Source: Glaciozyma antarctica PI12 (lineage: Eukaryota > Basidiomycota > Microbotryomycetes > Kriegeriales > Camptobasidiaceae). From it: a stretch of DNA of 64,000 nucleotides. The notes beneath the pieces were generated by a model that saw only the letters and a list, made by a program, of their open reading frames with translations, had not been told where the DNA came from and did no database searches. Location of the stretch: the NCBI GenBank assembly GCA_002917775.1, contig KZ627150.1, positions 188,052 to 252,051 on the forward strand, written 5' to 3'. Of this stretch, positions 20,392 to 31,958 are shown one piece after another (position 1 is the first letter of the stretch; every line of letters starts with the position of its first letter). The translations under genes were made by a program, and so were the position numbers.

Positions 20392-21093
20392 TGAGGGTTG
20401 CAATCGTGGATTCGTGCTTTGGAGACCGATTTAATTTCTTCAGTGCGGCAGTACTGGCGAGTTTTCTTCCCTCGGACCAGCAGGGCAGGGGAGCGAGAGG
20501 AGTGGAGCGAGAGAGGCGCGTCGAGCCTGCCGCTCCCCGACGCGAAGTACCTCCCTCGCCTTGCCCTCGTCGACCTGTGTTCTCATTCTCAACCTCAGCA
20601 GTACAGTAGTTAATCTACGCCAAACCTTATGTACCCAACCTCACGACGTCCGCTTTCAATCGTTGGAGAAGTGCATCCTCTCAGGCCAGCTCCACGCTCC
20701 TCCGCCGCACGTACAGCCGCCAATTCAGATCCACGACCTAGGAGAAGACACCAGCAAGTTTCAAAGTAGTCCCCTATATCATCGCTCGAGAAGGGGGGAC
20801 GATCGCGGTCGTCGTCCGAGAGTCAAGGCAGCTCAGCGTCGAGAGCTTGCGCAGAGGTTTCCCCGCGCCTGGCTCCTTCGGAAACCCTTGAGAAGTTTGC
20901 AAACAGCAAGAAAGGTGCTCGAGAGGCGAGGAGGTTGAGCCGACCGCTTCGCACGGCGTGGTGAGTGGCGACGAGCATTTCGGAAATGCAGTTTTCGCCT
21001 ACTCGGCTAGCGAAGTGCTCTTCCCATCCAGGTTTGCTCGTGCGAGTGCGCGTATCTACGCTTCCAGGTAGCAATGCAGAATATGTACAACAT
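20392..21093. other. Intergenic between converging F-box-like gene and Tul1/Dsc1 gene
   Basis: Presumed 3' UTRs of the two converging genes. No gene, tRNA or repeat recognised. Confidence 0.5.
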
Positions 21094-24080
21094 CTACAAC
21101 GGCGGTAGCCTCCCCCTACACACTGGGCACACGCTCTGTAGACGAAGGAGATGATCAGCTTGCGTCGAAGCTTCCGAAATCGCGAGCTCGCCTTGATCGC
21201 CAACCAGCTCTCCAAGCACCTCGTATGCGCCACATGATGACACGGCGGACACATGTACTCCCACCTCGCTCTCCCCGCCATCCCGAGCTCGCGATCCTCC
21301 TTGTCCCCCAACACGATCGGCTCGAGGCAGATCGGGCAGTCCTCAGCCAGTTGCCCATCTTCGACGTCCGAGGGAGGGAGGAGAGGGTGGTAATCCCAAG
21401 ACTCGGCGTCGGTGAGGCCGAGGGAGGGGAAGAAGAATCGGGGGAGGAAGAAGCGCGCGCCGAGGCGGGAGTCTTGGGCGAGGAGAAGGGAGGCTTGGGC
21501 GAACGAGTAGAGAACGAGTGCGCAGACCCATTCTACGAAGACGGGGGTCAGGTTGACGACAAGGGTGGGAGAGAGAGGACGAACTGCTTGTCTCGACGGA
21601 GAGGACGTTGGCGGGGCAGCCCCAGATGTAGAGAGGGAGAACGAGTCGCGCGAGCGTGACCCCGACGACGTACTCTCTCTTGAGCGCCATTCTTGCTGCT
21701 CCGCGTGAGACGTTGAGAGCAATTTGAGGGACTGCGAAGCTCGGCCTTAGTCGAGCTCATCTCTTGAGAGAGGAAGACTCACTCCAGTAGCTGTAGAGAA
21801 TCGTGACGATCAATCCAATCCAGCCCCAGACGATGATGATCGTAAGGCAGACGAGGAAAGCCAACAGCGCAAGTCCACCTGCGTATTTCGTATCAGCCAG
21901 CGCCCACGTCGCGAGAGCCAACGCCAACGCACCAAACAAGTGACTCGAATCCCCCTCCGTCCGAACGACCACAGGCACGACCGGCGCGACTGGCTCCTCG
22001 AGCAAAGGCGTATCCTCCTCCTCTTCGGCATCCGCTCTCCTCTCCGCAGCTGCCGCGCTCAGTGCCTCCCTCGTCGGAGGCGGTGGCGGGGGTGGCGGAG
22101 GAGGACGAACGGGTTCTGCAGGCATGGCGGCTCGGATATTGGAGGCATAGCGCATCCCGAAGAGGAGGGAGGAGATGAGGCCGAAGAAACCGGGTACGAG
22201 GAGGGGGACGGAGGAGCGGTTGTCTGTGAGGTTGCGTTAGTGTGGCGGCGAGAAGGGAGGAGGGGGGACGAACCGGTTACGACGCCGATGGTGAATGTGA
22301 TGATCTGCGTTCAGCGTCAGCGGCGTCGAGAGAAGCTAGCCGAGAAGGACGTGCAAAGAAGTAAGAGTCCATCGCGGCCTGCATCGCGACGGTCGAATAC
22401 GCCACCTTCGCTGCCCCACTGGGGCTCCTCCCAAACTCCATCTGTCGCACCAGCAGCACAACTAGCACAAATTGTACCAGTCCCATCATAGCGGCGTAGC
22501 TCGTCGCGCGTTCCCAGAGCCGCGGGCTCGGAAGGACCTCTCCTTCGCCCGAGAGGACTAGTCCGCAGTTCTCGGAGTAGAGGGAGTAGGAGAGGCGAGA
22601 GGTTGGAGGAGCGCGGAGAGAGGAGCCGGTTGGGTGGAAGAGGGAGGCATAGTACTCGGTGTACAGCGTGGGAGTGAAGGAGGGCGGAAGGGGAGTGAGG
22701 GAGGCGTGGATGGTGAAGGTGCAGAGAGCGCCGGTGGTTTGATCTGCTGTTCTCCGAATCAGAAAAAGAGGTCAGGGAGAGGAGATGGAAGACGCACCGA
22801 ACGAAGAGGAGGGCACTCCGTTCCTCTCGAGCTCGAAGCGGTCTCGAACGATCCGTCGGTCGACCTCTCGCAGGATGGTGTGGCCCGCAGCAAGGGAACT
22901 GGCGTTCGAGCGAGATGCGTCGAAGGCAGGGAGGATGGGAATTTCGAAGATGTGGGTGGAGACGTAGGAAGGCGTCGCGAAGCCGAAGACAGTCCCTTGC
23001 GAAAGGAAGCTGCGTGCGAGGAGTGAGTTCTCGCTCAAACCACGTCTGGAAGGAGCGTACTGGACGGCCTCAATGTCGAGAACAAAGTCGTTCTTTCCGT
23101 CCTTCGAGCTCAGCGTGATATCTCCCTGCGCACTCCTCGTTAGCGCGACTCGAAACCGGCACCAACTGCGCGGAACGCACCCTGAGATAGGTCACCGGTC
23201 CCTCCTTCTCCCAGTCCTCGAATCGACCCCCCTCCATCTCCACCAGCTTCCCATTGTCTTGCTCCCGACCTTCTGGCGCCTCGACAGCTCCAACGATCGA
23301 CGTCTGCTCCTCGCGCAAGTTGAACGAGACCTTGCCGCCTGTGAGCCACGCAAAGTCGGCGCGCGAGACGGTGCGATTCTTCGTAACGTTGACGTTGGCC
23401 ATCTCTGGGAGAGTCGAGTTGGAGAGGTCGGTGGCGTTGGTGAGGATGGGGTCCGATTCGAGGAGTTGGCGCCGCACGATCGTCGCAGAGCTCGCTGCCG
23501 CCTCCACCAGATCCCTCGGCTCCTCCAGCTTGTCCTTCTCCTCGCCTTCTATAGCCTCAAGCACCTCCTCCAGCTTCTCCGGCACGACCTCCCGCAGCGT
23601 CGTCGTATTGTACGCCTCCTCCAGCCCCAGCCGCTCATAGCTCCAATCCTCCGCCTCCCACCTCCCCTTGATGAACCCCGTCAGATTCTGCGGATAGAAC
23701 TGCCGTCCGTCGTTCCGATCCATCAGCGCATGCCACGTCGGCAGGAGGACGGGATTCGTGTGGTCCTCCGGGGCGAATTCGATGATCTGGGAGGGAGACG
23801 AGGCGTTCGTGCCGTTCTGCGAAAGCTCGTAGGTCGTGTTCACGCCGAGCCAGACGGCCAGTCCATCCCGCCTGTGCTCCCGCCGCGCAAGAGCTGCCCG
23901 CATCCGCTCGAGCGTAAGGTCATCGCCGAAGCTGTTGCCGACGCTGTCGTTCTGGTTCGAGACGAGGTAGAAGAGGATGCTGAGGAAGACAAAGTCTGTG
24001 GAGGATGGTCAGCGGGGGACGGGAGCTGGTGGGGAGGACGCACAGGAGAGGCTGGGACGCTGTTGCTGCTGTTGCTGCAT
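21094..24080 (-). CDS. TUL1: Transmembrane RING E3 ubiquitin ligase, Tul1/Dsc1 family
   Basis: Nine exons: 24080-24044, 23995-23181, 23125-22798, 22746-22355, 22304-22274, 22223-21783, 21731-21585, 21532-21192, 21135-21094, giving 857 residues. The N-terminus has poly-Gln and a membrane anchor (YFVFLSILFYLVSNQ). Then come a lumenal region with FEDWEKEGPVTYLRGDITL, several membrane helices (GLVQFVLVVLLVRQ, VPGFFGLISSLLFG, LTIIIVWGWIGLIV), a proline run, and a C-terminal RING: CPICLEPI, CPPCHHVAHTRCLESW, then CPVCRGRLPPL at the stop. This is the catalytic subunit of the Golgi/endosomal Dsc ligase. The last exon joins through a GC-donor intron (21191-21136) and exon 4 also ends at a GC donor (22354). 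Without the last splice the second zinc site is lost. Confidence 0.9.
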
Positions 24081-24397
24081 GAAACGAGCGCCGGGTTGAC
24101 CGCCGGGACCTGGGAGAGTCCCAGCGGCTGGAGGAGGTACGACTGGAGGCAGATCCACGGTGCCTGAAGCCCAAGCTGAGTTGAAGCTGGTGCGGGGTGT
24201 TGGGAGGAGGGAGAGTAAGGACGCCCGCCGTCTTCGCTGAGCGCTGGACCTTCTCACCCTCTCCCTTCCCCCACACCTTCCACCCGTAAGTTTGCTCGCG
24301 CGTAGCTGTCGTCAAGGGCGCGTGAAGCCTCCAGCGGCGCGAGTTGGGCCCATCGCTGACCTCCTGCATCCCCCTCCAGGCCACTCCTCCTCCCACC

Positions 24398-24815
24398 ATG
24401 GTCCTCGCCTACGTCTCCTCCTTTGCCGCTCTCGGTTTCGGCGTGCGGTACGCCCTCCCTACTCTCCGCGCATACCCTGGCTGATCCCTCTCACAGGTGT
24501 TACCAACTCGCCATCATGAAGCGCAACATCTTCGAGAGTACGCCCCCGCCCATCTCCCTCACCCGTCCACTGACAACGTTCACAGACCTCGGTGGACACG
24601 CCCTCTCCGTCACCGCCTTCTCGGGCCTCGGATACTACCTCTACAACGCCGAGTCCGTCCCCCTCCCCCTCTCCCCGATCAGCGCCGACCGACTGACCTT
24701 CCGCTGCAGTATCCGGCAACGCGCGCAGATCGAGGAGAAGAAGGAGCAGCTGCTACGGATGAGGGATCGCGAGGTCGCTATCGCTGCCAAGGCTCCCGTC
24801 GTCGCGCATCATTAG
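24398..24815 (+). CDS. Small single-pass membrane protein, perhaps a mitochondrial complex I accessory subunit
   Basis: Four exons: 24398-24447, 24497-24537, 24586-24652, 24710-24815, giving 87 residues. It reads MVLAYVSSFAALGFG, RCYQLAIMKRNIFENLGGHA, SGLGYYLYNAD, then a charged coiled tail (RQRAQIEEKKEQLLRMRDRE). Size and layout recall small fungal accessory subunits of NADH:ubiquinone oxidoreductase, but this is a resemblance only. It shares a 317-base divergent promoter with the Tul1 gene. Confidence 0.65.
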
Positions 24816-25680
24816 GTGGAGATGGGGTGTGTGTATGAGGAGGAGGCAAGAAGACGTTTTTGGGAGGACTGGTGCGGGCCGTGAGGGGTTGCTGGCTGCG
24901 TGTGTGTGTACTGAGGGGTGGTCCTGCTGGGAGGGGGGACTCTGCGTGGTGAGCTGAGTGTCTGCTCCTTCTGGCTCAGCGCAGCCTGCTGTCTGCTTTG
25001 CGCTCGCCGGTCTCTCTGGCGTATGCGCTCCACTGCTCCCAGTTCTTCCGCTCAGCTCTCTACTGCATCTGCTACACTTCTGCGGAGCCACAGCACCCCT
25101 CACCTCCTTCTCCAGTCTCCTCAGCTCCGAACACCTCTCTCCCAGCCGTCGTCGCCATCACTTCTTCCCTCCCCCCCTCTACGCCTCACTAATCTTTGAA
25201 CAATGTGCAGTCATAATCGATTCCTCTGTACGAACGATCAAGGTCACGATGGTCCTGCGGTGATTCAGCACTGCTTGTGCGAGAGCGCGAGCTGCGAGGC
25301 GCTGGGAATGGTGTGGGACGCGTGGACGGGCGATTGCGTGCGAGTCCTGGAGTGCATCGCGTCGCGTGCCACGGAATCGGGCAGGACGCCTGAAGGGAGC
25401 GGGGGAGGGAAGCGGGTGTGTTAAAAAAGCTCCAACCTGCGACGCCGCAAGATCTAGCACGGCCAATCCCTCTTGGCTCGCTTGAGATTTACCGCATTGC
25501 ACCGCAGAGAGTGAGGAGTTCCAGGGACAGCGCGTTGGGAAGTCTGAACGCGAGCGGGAGGAAGGAAGAGCGAGTGAGCAGGAAGGTCCGCAGGAGCAGC
25601 ACGAGCAGCACGAGCAGCACGAAGCAGATCTCCACCTATCCCTCGACGCATCCCACAGCTCCCTCGGAACCCTCTAATGA
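24816..25680. other. Converging 3' flanks, 865 bases
   Basis: No gene recognised. A GAGCAGCAC repeat of about three units lies at 25595-25622. Confidence 0.5.
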
Positions 25681-26460
25681 TTATAGCGCCTCCTCGAAGC
25701 TGCACACCAGCATCTTCTTCTTCTTCTCCCCTCCGACGCTGATCCCCTTGAGCACCGCCTTGCGCACCTCCTCCTCTCCCCAGCTCCCCTCCGCCTTGGC
25801 CTTCTCCACCACAGCCTCCAACAGCTCCACCAGCGGCCTCGAAGTCGTCAACAGCGTCGGGAGGAGCTCTCCCAAGAACGCTGGGAGAGTAACCTTGGGC
25901 GCGGAGACCTCCTCGACGACCTTGGCCTTCTTCTCCTTCTTCTCCTTCTTCGCCTTCTTTGCTTTGGGCTCCTCCTCCGCCACGAACACAGCTGCCTCCT
26001 TCACCTCCGCTGCTGCCATCTCCTCTCTCGCACGCTTCTGCGCCGGCTCGACGACCTGCTGGCGGTCGGGGTGAACGGCAGTCGCAGGAGGAGGAGCGTT
26101 GGGTGCGGGAGTGGGGATGACTGGTGCGGCGACTTGAGGCTTGCCAGGCTTGGCTTTAGGTGCTTTGTAGACGCTGTGGGTTCCTGAATTAGCTGGCGAG
26201 CTGAAGAGCAGAGGAGAAAGAAGCTCACGTCTTTTGGTACTTCTGGTCTTCGGAGATGCAGGAGGTGTGGGCGCGGTAGGCGGTGCCTTGAAAGGTGACG
26301 TTGCAGTCGAGGCCTGTGGGGAGTGTTAGCGGTCCTGCTCGAAAGCGGGAGAAGGGAGAGACGAACAAGTGAAGACAGCGTAACGACAGCGTTGAGCGTG
26401 CGAGTCGAGCTTGGGCTTCTTGAGGGTGTCGTTGCAAGTCTCGCAAGAAAAGGAAACCAT
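25681..26460 (-). CDS. LYAR-type C2HC zinc-finger nucleolar protein
   Basis: Three exons: 26460-26367, 26313-26229, 26173-25681, giving 223 residues. The N-terminal MVSFSCETCNDTLKKPKLDSH, FTCLDCNVTFQG, YRAHTSCISEDQKYQ pattern is the LYAR zinc-finger pair. A Pro-rich linker, a lysine block (KAKKAKKEKKEKKAK, a nucleolar-type basic signal) and a small C-terminal helical domain follow. LYAR proteins act in nucleolar ribosome biogenesis and gene control. Start codons of this gene and the CLC gene lie 147 bases apart, a tight divergent promoter. Confidence 0.85.
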
Positions 26461-26607
26461 CTTAGCTGACGAGGAGGGAGGAGGGAGAGGAAGACGAGCG
26501 GAGCGAGAATCTTGCGCGCCGAACACCTCGCGCTCGGGCGGGGCGCGCTCAAGGCATTGCTCCTTCCACAACGCCCAAATCGCCAGAGAACGACTTGCGA
26601 CGAGGAG

Positions 26608-29600
26608 ATGGCCTCCACGCCATCAACTCCACCTAGGAGAGGCTCAGCCAAATCGTCAGCAGCTCTTCAGCCCCTCCTCCAGCTCCCATCCTGACCCTCT
26701 CTCCCAGTCCAACTAGCCGGCACAGTCCCGCGATCCCCGATACCCCAAACCGCCTGCACCGCTTCCTCCCCAGCATCATCTTCCCCTTCGACCGCTCCAC
26801 CACCTCCGACGACTGGATCACGCTCAACACGCGCGAGCGAGTCGCGGACCAGAACGCCTCGTCCATCGACTGGTCTCACGAGTATGCCAAGGAGCGCGTA
26901 CGACTACAGGCGTTATCGGAGCTACAGGGAATGAATGGGGTGGGCGCAAGGCTGTGGGACGTCATGGTGCCATGGTTGGTCGTCGTGGCTACGGGGATTG
27001 CGACGGGTGTCCTGGCGGCTGGACTCGATATCCTCAGCGCCTGGCTCAGTGATCTGCGGTTCGGAGTGTGCAGGGACATGTGGTGGATGAGCAAGGGAGT
27101 CTGCTGTACGGGGCTCGACGGTGCGTTGCTTCCTGCTAGATCTGAGAGGGGGAGCTTATCCTCGCTTGGTTCGCAGTAGGAGAGAAGTGTAACGCCTGGA
27201 AGACCTGGGCCGATATCGCAGCAAGTCAGTCCCACACTGTCGTCCGAGCTCTGGCGCAGTACGGAATCTACATCCTCTTCGCGGTGCGCCTTCAGCTCTC
27301 TCGAGCGACGGGACTCCGGAGCTGATGCTCCTCGACGCAGGTCCTCTTCGCCGTGACTGCTTCCTTCTTCATCGAGGTCTACGCTCCCTTTGCTTTTCAC
27401 ACTGGTATCCCCGAGATCAAGACCATCCTCGGCGGCTACATCATCGTCGGCTTCCTCTCCGGCTGGACTCTCCTCGTCAAGGCGATTGGACTACCGCTCG
27501 CAGTAGCCAGTGGCCTCTCGCTCGGGAAAGAGGGACCTCTGGTACATGTGGCATGCTGTATCGGCAACCTCATGCTTCAACCTTTCGCCGTTCTGCGGGG
27601 GAACGAAGGTGCGTTTTCGCCGTCGCGATTTAGGCGTGCGAAGAACTGACGCCGCGCAAGCTAGCTCGGCAACGACAGATTCTCGCTGCTGCAGCTGCTG
27701 CAGGCGTATCAGTCGCTTTCGGTGCACCCTTAGGTGGCGTTCTCTTCTCCCTCGGTTCGTCGTTCTTGGGCACCTTCGCAAGCTCCGGCTGATCTTCTTT
27801 CTTCGAGTAGAGGAGATCTCGACCTTCTTCCCAGGCTCGACGCTATGGCAAGCTTTCGTCTGCGCCATCGTCGCCGCCGTCACTCTCCAGTGCGTGCTCT
27901 CCACAGCGACTCTATACGAAGCTGACCCCTCGCAGGTACATCGACCCCTACAACACGGGCAAGCTCGTTCTCTTCCAAGTCACGACCACGAACCAAGTCT
28001 GGCGCGGTTTCGAGCTTATCCCCTGGCTCTTCCTCGGCGCGTGCGGCGGTCTCTGGGGCGCGTGGTTCATCCGCATGAACGAGGAATGGGAGCGCCTCCG
28101 CCGCGCGTCCGAAATGCGCAACTGGCGCGTAACGGAAGTCGCAATCCTTGCCCTGCTGACAGCAGTCATCAGCTATCTCATGCTTCTCATGCGAATCCCT
28201 ACTTCGGAGCTCGTCGCAAATCTCTTTCAGGACTGCAGCGCGATAGACCCACTAGGTCTCTGCGAGTACGTCCCATTCACTCCCTCCTCATCCCATCTAA
28301 CGCCGCGAGAACAGCACCTCCCGCAGCGCCTCCCTCATCACTCTCCTCCTCGTCACCGCCTTCGCCAAAACCCTCCTCACGGCCGTGACCTTCGGCGCCT
28401 TCGTCCCCGCCGGCATCTTCCTCCCCTCCCTCGCTATCGGTGCCTGCGTCGGTCGGGCAGTCGGAGTGGCGATGGCGAGTTGGCAGACGGCGAGTCCCGG
28501 GGCGTGGGTGTTTGCGAACTGTCCGGCGGACGGGGCGTGCATCTCGCCGGCGGTTTATGCGGTGATTGGAGCGGCGAGTGCGTTGGGAGGCGTGACGAGG
28601 ATGACGATTAGTCTGGTGAGTTGTGCTATGAGGATGGGAGCTTGGACTGATGAGCCTGCAGGTCGTGATGATGTTTGAGTTGACGGGGGCGGTGGATCTG
28701 GTGCTGCAGATTATGATGGCGGGTGCGTCGGCAGTCCTCTCTTTTCCTGGACTTCACTGCTGATACGTTCATTCAGTCATGGTTTCGAAATTTACTGGCG
28801 ACTACTTCTCGAAGGATCGCAACGGAATCTACGAAGGTCGGTGATCTCGTTCACCTTGCCGCGTCGTAGCTGACGCTTACCTCTCCAGCATGGATCAACC
28901 TCCGAAACTACCCTTTCATCTCCAACAAGACTGAGTACCGGCGCGATACCATCGTCGCAAAGGAGGTCATGACGCCCGTCAAGAATCTCTGCCTTCTCAG
29001 CGACGAGGGATGGACCTTCAGTCGACTCAGTACGTTCTGTCGAGCTGCTCTCCTTGCCCAAGCTTACATCCGTTCGCCACAGAGGCTTTGCTCGAAACGG
29101 AGGAATTCCGAGGCTACCCTATCGTGCGCACGCTCAGCGATCGCGTCGTTCTCGGCTACATCTCCAAGCTCGAGCTTCAATCAGCAATGGGTACGCCCTC
29201 GCTCCCGCCACCGGCGTTTCTAACGCCCCCTACTAGATCAAATTCGCGTAGCGGAAGGCGTCACTCCGTCGACGCTGTGCTTCTTCACCTCGAGCTCGAC
29301 GCGTGGTCCTCAGATCGGCCCTCTAGTCTCCGACAAGAGCACCACTTTCGACGCTGCTCCTCACGCGAAGGGAGAAGGTCTCGGCTCCGCTTTCGCCGGC
29401 GACGCAGGGCAGGAAAGCTGGGTCAGCCTCAAGCCCTGGATAGACCAAGTTCGTCTCCCCCTCGCTCTCGCTGCGCGCCGCTGATCTCAACTCTGCCAGA
29501 CGCCCCTCACGCTCAACCTCGAAACGCCAATGGAGATCGTCGTCCAGATGTTCCGCCGGCTCGGCCTGCGATCGATGCTCTTCACCAGGCGCGGAGTCCT

Positions 29601-29876
29601 CGCTGGGATCCTCACCAAGATGGTTCGCTCTTCTCTCCTCGCTCCTCGCTCTCGCTGACTCGTTCGCAGGACCTTCATGCTCACCTTCACCCCGAGCCAG
29701 GCGAGGTCGTTAGGCGTGTCAAACCTAGTTATCAGAGTACGGGGGGGTTGCGAGCGAGACCGCGGAGGCAGAGCAGGTCGTTGATGCGCGAGGAACCGCA
29801 GGAGGGGATGGGGTTGATGGACGACGTGAGCACTGCGGGGTCTAAAAGAACTTCGAGAGGCTCGTGGGGAATGTAG
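26608..29876 (+). CDS. GEF1: CLC chloride channel/transporter, Gef1-like
   Basis: Fifteen exons, beginning 26608-26654 and 26708-27120 and ending 29500-29622 and 29670-29876; all junctions keep frame. CLC signatures: [12 protein letters not shown] (the usual GSGIPE, here HTGIPE), GKEGPLVH with the gating glutamate, and [14 protein letters not shown]. Later helices include [18 protein letters not shown] and [20 protein letters not shown]. Two CBS domains follow (VAKEVMTP...; [15 protein letters not shown]...[11 protein letters not shown]). It probably exchanges chloride and protons in Golgi or endosomal membranes, as yeast Gef1 does. The His-Thr at the first selectivity motif is unusual. Confidence 0.92.
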
Positions 29877-30210
29877 GATGTTGGTTGGTCGTTGGGCTCA
29901 AGTCGTCTTGAAGCCGATGAGGAGACCGTTCGCCGCAGTGGTTCGTATGCGGGAGGGAGCGAACGCGAAGAGGCGAACAAGACGCGAGGCGAAGAGCAGC
30001 CAGACGTCTGCGAAGGGGTGGCTAGGTGAAGTGGTGGTAGCCTAACTCAAAGAGCAGGCTCCAAGAAGAGCCATCCGGACGGCGAAAGGGAGCAGGGAGA
30101 GCGGGCTCGGAGGAGCTCTTGCTGGTTGAGCTCCAACCGCACACCTCACCACCTCGACGTCAAAGCAGGAGCAGCAAAGCGCAGCGTAGACCTCTTCACC
30201 CTCAAGCCTG
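29877..30210. other. CLC 3' flank and NOSIP promoter
   Basis: No gene recognised in these 334 bases. Confidence 0.45.
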
Positions 30211-31623
30211 ATGACCCGCCACTCGAGAAAGTACGCCCTCTCCCTCCCGCGTCCGCCGTTCTCGCGCTGACCTCCACTCGCTCAACAGGAACACCAATGG
30301 AAGCACGTACACGTACGCCGAGCGCCAAATGCTCACTGACGGCACGAAGAAGGAGCGCCTAGGACGAGACGCGATGCGGGTGCGTTCCTCTCCCACAGCT
30401 GAGGGAGCGGCAGCTCACCCTACCTCTCTCCACAACAGAACTTCAACGCCTGCAGCCTCTGTCTAGAGCGAGCACGGGATCCTCGCGCCTGCTCAGAAGG
30501 ACACATCTACTGCCAGGTTCGCCCACTCGCCTCCGCCCTCGAGCCGTCCTAACGCCTCCTCCACAGGAATGCATCGTCACCTCCCTCCTCTCGCAGAAGA
30601 AGGATATCAAGCGGCAGAACCTCCTACTAGAGCGCATGCGCGCCACAGAAGCGGACGAGCTTCAATCTGCGCGCGCCGCAGCTCGGGAACGCGTGCTCAA
30701 GGAGTTCGAGGATGCGCAGAGCGGGCTTTCAAGCAAGGCGACAAAGGGGAAGGTGGTGGCTGGCACGCAGGGGCATGGAGAAAAGGAGGAGGGGAGGGGC
30801 ACGAAGCGCAAGTTTGACTTGGATCAGGAGGAGATGGAGAGGCTTGCGAAGGAGGGGGAGGATGAGGCGCTCAAGCGGACGGCGTTGGAGATGGCGGAGG
30901 CGAGGAGGGCGAAGCTACCGAACTTCTGGCTGGTAAGTGCATTAAGATGTCCGGTGGGAGGAGGAGCGAGAGCTGATGTCGACTGTGCAGCCATCCTTAA
31001 CGCCAACTTCGACAGCAACATCGATCGTCGAGGTCAAGCTGCAGACGCTGTGCCAGGTCTCCAAGCCTGCACACCCCGTCAGGTGTGTACAAGTAACCTT
31101 GAGACATGGGCGAAGCTGATGATAGTCTTTGCAGCCTCAAGAGCCTGACCATCGTCAAGTTCGATTAGGATTCGACCGACGGGGCCAAGGAGGGCGAACG
31201 CGCGTGCATCTGTCCTGTCTGCCGAAAGAGCTTGACGAACAACGTCAAAGCGTATTGTGCGTACTCGTCCCGCTTCTCCCAGCTTAAGTGCACTCGCTGA
31301 TCGACTTCGCAGTTTTGAAGCCTTGCGGAGACGTGATCTGGTTGGCACCTCTCACTGCGAGCGCATCGCGAATGACGCTAACGCTTCTCTCATCTCTAGC
31401 AACGCCTGCGTCGATACCCTCTGCAAGCCTGACAAGCAATGCGCGCATTGCGGCGTCAAGGTTGCGAAAGGTGGATTTGTCGAGCTCAAGCGGGAAGGAA
31501 CGTGCGTACCTGCCCACCTGCGCAACTCGCTAAGGAGACTGCTAACTATTTCGCGCGTGCAGGGGATTCGCAGCTGGGGGAATGGCCGAGTCGCAACGGT
31601 ACGATACTCCGTTCCAGGGATAG
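30211..31623 (+). CDS. NOSIP-type U-box protein with an in-frame TAG
   Basis: Nine exons: 30211-30230, 30289-30379, 30439-30516, 30567-30932, 30991-31082, 31135-31256, 31313-31340, 31400-31501, 31563-31623. It starts MTRHSRKNTNGSTYTYAERQ, the NOSIP N-terminus, followed by the first half U-box (FNACSLCLERARDPRACSEGHIYCQECI), a coiled region (LLLERMRATEADELQ), and the second half (CPVCRKSLTNNVKA, FLKPCGDVICNACV, GTGFAAGG). NOSIP homologues are E3-type proteins of late spliceosomes. The frame has TAG at 31166-31168 (KFD*DSTDG), in a loop just before the second half; everything downstream is conserved. It may be a base error, a nonsense allele or a readthrough site. Confidence 0.85.
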
Positions 31624-31958
31624 TCCTGCGGAATCGAAGCTCGTTTTCTTTCCTCGACGTCCGGTCTCTGCTCTCTCGCTCTCCGAAGTGGTATTTGCGC
31701 GTCGGGAGCTCTCTCAGAAGGAGCGAATACTGCTTCCAGAAAGCTGAGCAGCGCCAGGCCTGCTCAAATCGTCCACTCGTCCTGAACCGGCGGGAGAGTT
31801 CGCTCCGGGGGCACAAAGCGATTGCAGGGGAACGTAAGTACGAGAGGGTCGACGAGTGATGGAGGAAGGAAAGGAAGGCAATAAAAAAGGAAGGGAGTAA
31901 AGTAAGGTGGGGGAGAGTAGATGGCCAAATACATGCCATCCCTCGATGGCGTCCGCTC
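31624..31958. other. Converging 3' flanks of NOSIP and THP3 genes
   Basis: 335 bases with A-rich blocks near 31863-31905, likely containing both poly(A) regions. No gene seen. Confidence 0.45.

Noticed and set aside
20823-21722. Single-exon RING protein ending far downstream at 20823
   Set aside because: The tail after WLAIK is random; splicing to 21135-21094 restores CPVCRGRLPPL, the expected C-terminus.
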